Shown: positions 7,063 to 10,492 of the stretch, in pieces | Layout: every line of letters begins with the position of its first letter | Position numbering within the stretch: the first letter of the stretch is position 1 | Origin: Acidobacteriota bacterium | GTDB lineage: Bacteria > Acidobacteriota > Vicinamibacteria > Vicinamibacterales > Fen-181 | NCBI GenBank assembly: GCA_003157675.1 | Contig: PMKG01000219.1 | Coordinates: 1 to 10,492 of the forward strand | Length of the DNA: 10,492 nt | Reading direction: 5' to 3' | The notes under the pieces: generated by a model | The model's database searches: none | What the model saw: only the letters and a program-made list of their open reading frames with translations | Told to the model about the DNA's origin: nothing | Program-made: the position numbers and the translations under genes

Positions 7063-7692
7063 TTACTTCGAGTACAGCTCGACGATCAACTGCTCCTGGA
7101 TGGGCAGGTTAATCATGGCGCGTGTCGGCAGCGACACGATGCGGCCCTCGAATTTCTCGGGCTGGACCTGCAGCCACTCGGGCACGCCGCGCCCCTTCAC
7201 CTCTTCAATCGCGTGCTGGATCGTCACGTTCTTCTGACTCCGCTCGCGCACCATCACCACGTCGCCCCCCTTGACCAGGAACGACGGGATGTCCACCTTC
7301 TTCCCGTTGACCGCGAAGTGGCCGTGGCGGACCAGCTCACGGGCCTGAGGACGCGAGGTGGCCAGCCCCAGGCGGTAGACGACGTTGTCGAGGCGCCGCT
7401 CGAGCAGCTGGAGGAGCACTTCGCCCGTGATCCCGCGCTGCCGCTCCGCGTTCTCGAAGTAGAGGCGGAACTGGTCCTCGAGCACGCCGTAGATCCGCTT
7501 GACGCGCTGCTTCTCGCGCAACTGCAGGCCGTAGCCCGCCAGTTTCTGGGCGCGGCGCTTGCCGTGCTGCCCGGGCGGGAAGTTGCGCTTCTCGATCGCG
7601 CACTTCTCGGTGTAGCACCGCTCGCCCTTGAGGAACAGCTTCATGCCTTCACGCCGGCACAGGCGACACACTGGACCGCTGTATCTGGCCAT
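7063..7692 (-). CDS. rpsD: 30S ribosomal protein S4 (uS4), zinc-binding four-cysteine form
   Basis: Primary 16S rRNA-binding protein that starts 30S assembly; in enteric bacteria it also represses the alpha operon translationally. It has 209 residues, the normal length. The start is the ATG at 7692 (MARYSGPVCRLCRREG), with GAGAGG (7703-7708) about 10 nt upstream; 18 further open codons upstream look non-coding. Cysteines 9, 12, 26 and 31 match the zinc-binding arrangement of the Thermus-type S4, so this is a C+ paralogue rather than the zinc-free type. The S4 RNA-binding domain covers about 98-160 (RRLDNVVYRLGLATSRPQAR, then VRHGHFAVNGKKVDIPS), and IVELYSK ends the protein as is typical. It follows rpsK by 23 bp and precedes rpoA. 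Confidence 0.98.
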   Translation of the reverse strand: MARYSGPVCRLCRREGMKLFLKGERCYTEKCAIEKRNFPPGQHGKRRAQKLAGYGLQLREKQRVKRIYGVLEDQFRLYFENAERQRGITGEVLLQLLERRLDNVVYRLGLATSRPQARELVRHGHFAVNGKKVDIPSFLVKGGDVVMVRERSQKNVTIQHAIEEVKGRGVPEWLQVQPEKFEGRIVSLPTRAMINLPIQEQLIVELYSK

Positions 7693-7715
7693 TCTCGGTA
7701 ATCCTCTCTCTCGCC

Positions 7716-8162
7716 CTAGACCCGGCGCCGCTTGGGTGGCCGGCACCCGTTGTGCGGGATCGGGGTGACGTCACGGATCGACTTCACCTCGAGACCGACG
7801 GTCTGCAGCGCGCGGATCGCCGACTCGCGCCCGGCGCCCGGGCCCTTGACGCGCACCTCGACCGACCGCATGCCGAACGCCTTGGCCGCGTTGGCGGCGT
7901 TGATGGCCGCCTGCGTGGCGGCGAACGGCGTGCCCTTGCGGGAGCCCTTGAAGCCGATGCCGCCGGCCGACGACCACGACACGACGTTCCCCTCGGTGTC
8001 GGTGAGGGTGATCACCGTGTTGTTGAACGACGCCTGGACATGGGCGATGCCGTGGTGGATGATGCGCTTTTCCCCACGCTTCTTGAACGTCTTCTTCGCG
8101 GGCTTCTTCCCGGTCGATTCCGGCTTGGCTCCCGCCGCCTCGGTCGCTTCAGTCTTGGCCAT
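7716..8162 (-). CDS. rpsK: 30S ribosomal protein S11 (uS11) with N-terminal extension
   Basis: Protein of the 30S platform near the mRNA exit channel and the E site. It has 148 residues against about 129 in E. coli; the difference is an Ala/Lys/Glu-rich N-terminal stretch (residues 1 to about 25) ahead of the conserved RIIHHGIAHVQASFNNTVIT. Other signatures: WSSAGGIGFKGSRKGTPFAA (about 63-82), VRVKGPGAGRESAIRAL (104-119) and the C-terminal DVTPIPHNGCRPPKRRRV. The ATG at 8162 lies 3 nt past the rpsM stop, with no strong Shine-Dalgarno sequence (only an A/G-rich AAGAAGAAG in the end of rpsM), which suggests translation coupled to rpsM. Confidence 0.98.
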   Translation of the reverse strand: MAKTEATEAAGAKPESTGKKPAKKTFKKRGEKRIIHHGIAHVQASFNNTVITLTDTEGNVVSWSSAGGIGFKGSRKGTPFAATQAAINAANAAKAFGMRSVEVRVKGPGAGRESAIRALQTVGLEVKSIRDVTPIPHNGCRPPKRRRV

Positions 8163-8165
8163 GCA

Positions 8166-8540
8166 CTACACCGTCTTCTTCTTGGCAACCGCCCCGCGCC
8201 GCGGACCCTTCCGCGTACGGGCGTTCGTCTTGGTCCGCTGGCCGCGAACCGGGAGCCCCCGGCGATGGCGGAGGCCGCGATAGCAGCCGATGTCCATCAG
8301 CCGCTTGATGTTCATCGAGATGTCCTTGCGCAGGTCGCCCTCGACCCCGCCCTGGTCCTCGATGACGCGCGTGATCTTGCGGACGTCGTCCTCGGACAGA
8401 TCCTTGACGCGGACGTCGGGGCTCACGCCCGCGTCCTTCAGGATCAGGTTCGACCGCGTGCGGCCGATCCCGAAGATGTAGGTCAGGCCGATCTCGACGC
8501 GCTTGGTCCGCGGAAGGTCAACCCCTGAGATACGTGCCAT
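8166..8540 (-). CDS. rpsM: 30S ribosomal protein S13 (uS13)
   Basis: Protein of the 30S head that contacts the P-site tRNA and forms bridges to the 50S central protuberance. It has 124 residues, the usual length. MARISGVDLPRTKRVEIGLTY is the conserved start. The helix-two-turn-helix region includes YIFGIGRTRSNLIL. YRGLRHRRGLPVRGQRTKTNARTRKGPRR is the classic C-terminal signature, ending in a KKKTV tail. GAGAGGGAA at about 8548-8556 serves as the ribosome binding site 8 nt before the ATG. It comes 18 bp after rpmJ and 3 bp before rpsK. Confidence 0.98.
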   Translation of the reverse strand: MARISGVDLPRTKRVEIGLTYIFGIGRTRSNLILKDAGVSPDVRVKDLSEDDVRKITRVIEDQGGVEGDLRKDISMNIKRLMDIGCYRGLRHRRGLPVRGQRTKTNARTRKGPRRGAVAKKKTV

Positions 8541-8558
8541 AAGCTTGTTCCCTCTCGA

Positions 8559-8672
8559 CTACCCCTGCCGCTGCTTGTGCTTCTGGTTCGTGCAGAGCAC
8601 CCGCACGACGCCGCGGCGGCGGACGATCTTGCACTTGTCGCAGATGCGCTTGACCGACGCTCGAACTTTCAT
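8559..8672 (-). CDS. rpmJ: 50S ribosomal protein L36 (bL36), zinc-binding form
   Basis: A 37-residue gene, easily missed by length cut-offs. The product starts MKVRASVKRICDKCK and ends NQKHKQRQG. C11, C14, C27 and H32 match the CCCH zinc site of the C+ type of L36, a small protein that organises 23S rRNA near the base of the L7/L12 stalk. AAGGAA (8681-8686) lies 8 nt before the ATG at 8672. Position between infA and rpsM is the conserved place for rpmJ. Confidence 0.97.
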   Translation of the reverse strand: MKVRASVKRICDKCKIVRRRGVVRVLCTNQKHKQRQG

Positions 8673-8701
8673 GACTCGCGTTCCTTACTGCCAGTTTCCC
8701 T

Positions 8702-8787
8702 GGGGTCGGGGGTCAGGAATCAGGGGTCCGGGTCATTCACGCGCGCCGCGTACCCCGATCCCCGATCCCTAATCCCCGATCCCCGGC
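8702..8787. repeat. Inverted array of heptad repeats between infA and rpmJ
   Basis: The left arm (8702-8735) is a run of heptads of type GGGGTCA: GGGGTCG, GGGGTCA, GGAATCA, GGGGTCC, then GGGTCA. The right arm (8753-8787) is the inverse: CCCCGAT, CCCCGAT, CCCTAAT, CCCCGAT, CCCCGGC. A 17-nt loop separates them. Aligned with one gap, 25 of about 31 positions pair and most of the rest are transitions. The array fills most of the 119-bp gap and would be transcribed between the infA stop and the rpmJ ribosome binding site. Confidence 0.8.
8753..8786 (-). promoter_or_regulatory. Predicted G-quadruplex motif in the infA-rpmJ mRNA spacer
   Basis: On the transcribed-sense (-) strand there are five runs of three or four G separated by ATC, ATTA, ATC and ATC. 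This meets the strict G3+N1-7 quadruplex rule and starts 5 nt after the infA stop codon. The same bases are one arm of the long inverted repeat, so quadruplex and hairpin would compete. Function is inferred. Confidence 0.5.
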
Positions 8788-8791
8788 CCAG

Positions 8792-9010
8792 CTACTTATA
8801 CCGATACGTGATCCGGCCCCGTGTCAGGTCGTAGGGCGACAGCTCGATCAGGACCCGGTCGCCCGTGAGGATGCGGATGAAGTTCTTCCGCATCTTGCCC
8901 GAGACGTGCGCCAGCACCTGGTGCTTGTTCTCGAGCTCGACCCGGAACATGGCGTTCGGCAGCGACTCGAGCACCACGCCGGTTACTTCAATCGTGTCCT
9001 CTTTCGCCAC
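8792..9010 (-). CDS. infA: Translation initiation factor IF-1
   Basis: A 72-residue OB-fold (S1-like) protein that occupies the 30S A site during initiation together with IF-2 and IF-3. Length and sequence are canonical: MAKEDTIEVTGVVLESLPNA at the N-terminus, then FRVELENKHQVLAHVSGKMR, RILTGDRVLIELSPYDLTRG and a final RITYRYK. The start codon is GTG at 9010, confirmed by the invariant MAKED. TGGAGG (9015-9020) lies only 4 nt upstream, inside map codons. The first 28 nt overlap the end of map in another frame, so its translation is probably coupled to map. Confidence 0.97.
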   Translation of the reverse strand: MAKEDTIEVTGVVLESLPNAMFRVELENKHQVLAHVSGKMRKNFIRILTGDRVLIELSPYDLTRGRITYRYK

Positions 9011-9825
9011 CGCGCCTCCACCCCGTCGGGGGCCGCGAGGCCAGCCGAGGCCAGGACCTCGTCGAACCGTTCGTCACCGCGGGCCGTGAGCACGAACGGC
9101 CCCTCTTCGGCGACCGCCACCGTGTGTTCGAAGTGCGCCGACAAGCTCCGATCCCGCGTCACCGCCGTCCAGCCATCGTCGAGCACCCGGACGGCGGGGC
9201 GGCCGAGGTTCACCATCGGTTCGATGGCGACCACCATGCCCTCGGTCAGCCTGGCGCCGCGCCCAGGCGGCCCGTAGTTCGGCACCTGCGGCTCTTCGTG
9301 CATCGCCGTGCCGATCCCGTGCCCCACGAACTCCCGGACCACCGAGCACCCGTGCGCCTCGACGTGGCGCTGCACCGCGTCGCCGATGTCGGACACCCGA
9401 CCGCCGACTTTCACCGCCAGGATGGCGCGGTAGAGCGCCTCCTGCGTCACCCGCATCAGCATCGCGGCCCGCTCCGGCACCGCGCCAACCGGGAAGGTCA
9501 CCGCCGAGTCGCCGACGAACCCGTCGAGCACCGCGCCGACATCCACCGACACGATGTCGCCCTCGGCCAGCCGGCGCGTCGGCGAGGGGATCCCGTGGAT
9601 CACCTCGTCGTTGATCGAGACGCACAGCGCGGCCGGGTAGCCGTGATACCCCTTGAACGCCGGCGTCGCGCCCGCGGCCCGGATGAGCGCCTCCGCGCGC
9701 TCGTCCAGCTCGCCGGTCGTGACGCCCGGCGCAATCGCCCCGGCGAGGTCGGTCAGCACGGCGGCCACCACCTCGTTGGCTCCGCGCATCCGGTCGATCT
9801 CCGCCGGCGACTTGCAGACAATCAT
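8983..9825 (-). CDS. map: Methionine aminopeptidase, type I
   Basis: Removes the initiator methionine from new proteins when the second residue is small. It has 280 residues, slightly longer than the usual 250-265. The pita-bread-fold metal and catalytic residues are all visible: H77 (DEVIHGIPS), D95 (VSVDVG), D106 (VGDSAVTF), H169 (GHGIGTAMH), H176, E202 (VVAIEPMV) and E233 (HFEHTVAV). No N-terminal zinc finger or SH3-binding extension is present. The last 15-20 residues (APDGVEARWRKRTRLK) are basic and go beyond the normal domain; the last nine codons and the stop overlap the start of infA. The ATG at 9825 is 3 nt after the adk stop, with GGAG at 9837-9840 inside the end of adk, so adk and map are probably translationally coupled. 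Confidence 0.97.
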   Translation of the reverse strand: MIVCKSPAEIDRMRGANEVVAAVLTDLAGAIAPGVTTGELDERAEALIRAAGATPAFKGYHGYPAALCVSINDEVIHGIPSPTRRLAEGDIVSVDVGAVLDGFVGDSAVTFPVGAVPERAAMLMRVTQEALYRAILAVKVGGRVSDIGDAVQRHVEAHGCSVVREFVGHGIGTAMHEEPQVPNYGPPGRGARLTEGMVVAIEPMVNLGRPAVRVLDDGWTAVTRDRSLSAHFEHTVAVAEEGPFVLTARGDERFDEVLASAGLAAPDGVEARWRKRTRLK

Positions 9826-9828
9826 GGA

Positions 9829-10492
9829 TCAGGCGGCTCCGTGGTTCGACGAGCTCACCATGCCCTGAGCCTGTCGAAGGGCCACCGCCGAATCCACGGA
9901 CGCCGCCAGGTCCCGGGCCACCCGCTCCGGCGCCTGCGCGCCGTCCACCGTCCGGAACGTCGGGCGGGCGCGGTAGAAGTCGACGAGCGGGCGCGTGTCC
10001 CTCGCGTAGACCTTCAGGCGCTCGCGGATCACCTCTTCGCGGTCGTCGGCGCGCTGGGTCAGGGGCCCGCCGCACCGCGTGCAGGACGCCGGCGCGGGCT
10101 GGCCGCCCGCCCCTCGACCCGGCTCGGGACGGTCCTGAACCTGCCGAAGGACCGCCGGCAGGTCCGCATTGGTCCCGCACTGGCTGCACACCCGGCGCGA
10201 CGTCAGCCGGCGAACCAGCTCGTCGTCGGCCACCCCGATGTCGACCACCACCAGCGGGTCCCGCCCCGCCATCATCCCGTCGAGCGCCCGCGCCTGCGCG
10301 ACCGTCCGGGGGAAGCCGTCGAGCAGGAAGCCGGCCTGCGCGTCGGGCTTCGCCAGCCGCTCGCGCACGATGCCGACGATGATCTCGTCGCTCACCAGGC
10401 CGCCCTGCTCCATCACCGCCTTCGCGCGCAGCCCGATCTCGGTGCCGGCCGCCACCGCCTCGCGCAGCATGTCGCCGGTCGAGATGTGCGGG
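9829..10492 (-). CDS. adk: Adenylate kinase (5' truncated by window edge), with repeat-derived insertions
   Basis: Catalyses ATP + AMP to 2 ADP. The visible part starts PHISTGDMLREAV, so about 26 N-terminal residues including the GxPGxGKGT P-loop are outside the window; 220 residues are seen. Motifs: STGDMLR (AMP binding), FLLDGFPRTVAQA, and DDREEVIRERLKVYARDTRPLVDFYR. The LID is the zinc-binding type: CSQC and CTRC surround 31 residues, against 16 in the Bacillus enzyme as I remember it. The extra stretch, VLRQVQDRPEPGR, is encoded by a degenerate REP-like palindrome (10113-10153). The C-terminus carries an added tail, LRQAQGMVSSSNHGAA, encoded by a second copy (9843-9880). Both keep the reading frame, and the core motifs are intact, so it is probably functional. 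It is followed after 3 bp by map. Confidence 0.96.
   Translation of the reverse strand, partial: PHISTGDMLREAVAAGTEIGLRAKAVMEQGGLVSDEIIVGIVRERLAKPDAQAGFLLDGFPRTVAQARALDGMMAGRDPLVVVDIGVADDELVRRLTSRRVCSQCGTNADLPAVLRQVQDRPEPGRGAGGQPAPASCTRCGGPLTQRADDREEVIRERLKVYARDTRPLVDFYRARPTFRTVDGAQAPERVARDLAASVDSAVALRQAQGMVSSSNHGAA
9843..9880. repeat. REP-like palindrome forming the adk C-terminal tail
   Basis: TTCGACGAGCTCA (9845-9857) and TGAGCCTGTCGAA (9866-9878) are inverted copies with 11 of 13 positions matching around an 8-nt centre. TTCGAC-NN-GCTCA half sites facing each other are a familiar dispersed REP-type element in GC-rich genomes, normally intergenic. Here it lies inside the coding sequence just before the adk stop, and encodes LRQAQGMVSSSN. 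Confidence 0.85.
10113..10153. repeat. Degenerate REP-like palindrome inside the adk LID region
   Basis: The left half CTCGACCCGGCTCGGGAC (10113-10130) and the right half GTCCTGAACCTGCCGAAGG (10132-10150) are imperfect inverted copies of the same TTCGAC-NN-GCTCA family as the element at 9843-9880, with several substitutions and one extra base. Both elements yield the peptide LRQ(A/V)Q on the adk strand. The greater decay suggests an older insertion. It lies between the two zinc-binding cysteine pairs. Confidence 0.7.

Noticed and set aside
8753..8787. Possible CRISPR array from regularly repeated units
   Set aside because: Units are 7 bp with no unique spacers; this is a short heptad array, not a CRISPR.
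9074..10189. Open frame of 371 codons on the - strand across adk and map
   Set aside because: It overlaps two certain genes in another frame. Its Gly/Arg-rich translation is composition-driven and it spans the adk/map boundary.
1..10492. tRNA, rRNA, insertion sequence, prophage, toxin-antitoxin or defence genes
   Set aside because: I looked for cloverleaf arms, transposase motifs and short paired genes and found none; apart from repeats the window is a conserved operon and three ordinary accessory genes.

Overview
The window comes from a GC-rich, Gram-negative bacterium. An outer-membrane TonB-dependent receptor shows the Gram-negative envelope, and synonymous positions are strongly G/C biased. 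My best guess at lineage is Acidobacteriota, perhaps a Vicinamibacteria-like soil organism. This is an inference from the gene mix (this receptor type, an HExxH/TPR lipoprotein-like peptidase, a four-cysteine S4, repeat-laden intergenic gaps), not a demonstrated placement.

Left part (1-5200), accessory genes. The window opens inside a TonB-dependent receptor on the + strand, missing its 5' end. It ends at a strong UUCG-loop terminator. A convergent gene on the - strand encodes a short ferredoxin-reductase-fold FAD/NAD(P) oxidoreductase. Across a 120-bp divergent gap, which holds a good sigma-70-like promoter, lies a + strand gene for an exported gluzincin metallopeptidase with C-terminal TPR repeats.

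Right part (5221-10492), the tail of the spc operon followed by the alpha operon, all on the - strand. In transcription order the genes are adk (5' end outside the window), map, infA, rpmJ, rpsM, rpsK, rpsD, rpoA and rplQ. This is the classic conserved order (secY would be expected beyond adk). It ends in a repeat-rich 3' region and a hairpin terminator that faces the metallopeptidase gene. The set supplies nucleotide balance (Adk), N-terminal methionine removal (MetAP), translation initiation (IF-1), five ribosomal proteins and the RNA polymerase alpha subunit. Coupling is tight: 3-bp gaps at adk/map and rpsM/rpsK, and a 28-bp overlap at map/infA, where infA starts with GTG.

I saw no new defence, mobile or biosynthetic system. 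The unusual content is repeat DNA lodged in a housekeeping operon. Two REP-like palindromes lie inside the adk coding sequence, one lengthening the zinc loop of the LID domain and one forming the C-terminal tail. A heptad-repeat inverted array between infA and rpmJ could form either a G-quadruplex or a long hairpin in the mRNA. Related heptads plus a 30-bp tandem duplication lie after rplQ. The receptor has exactly twelve cysteines in the visible part, arranged as six close pairs. No stretch over 300 bp lacks a gene; the largest gap is 141 bp (5201-5341).
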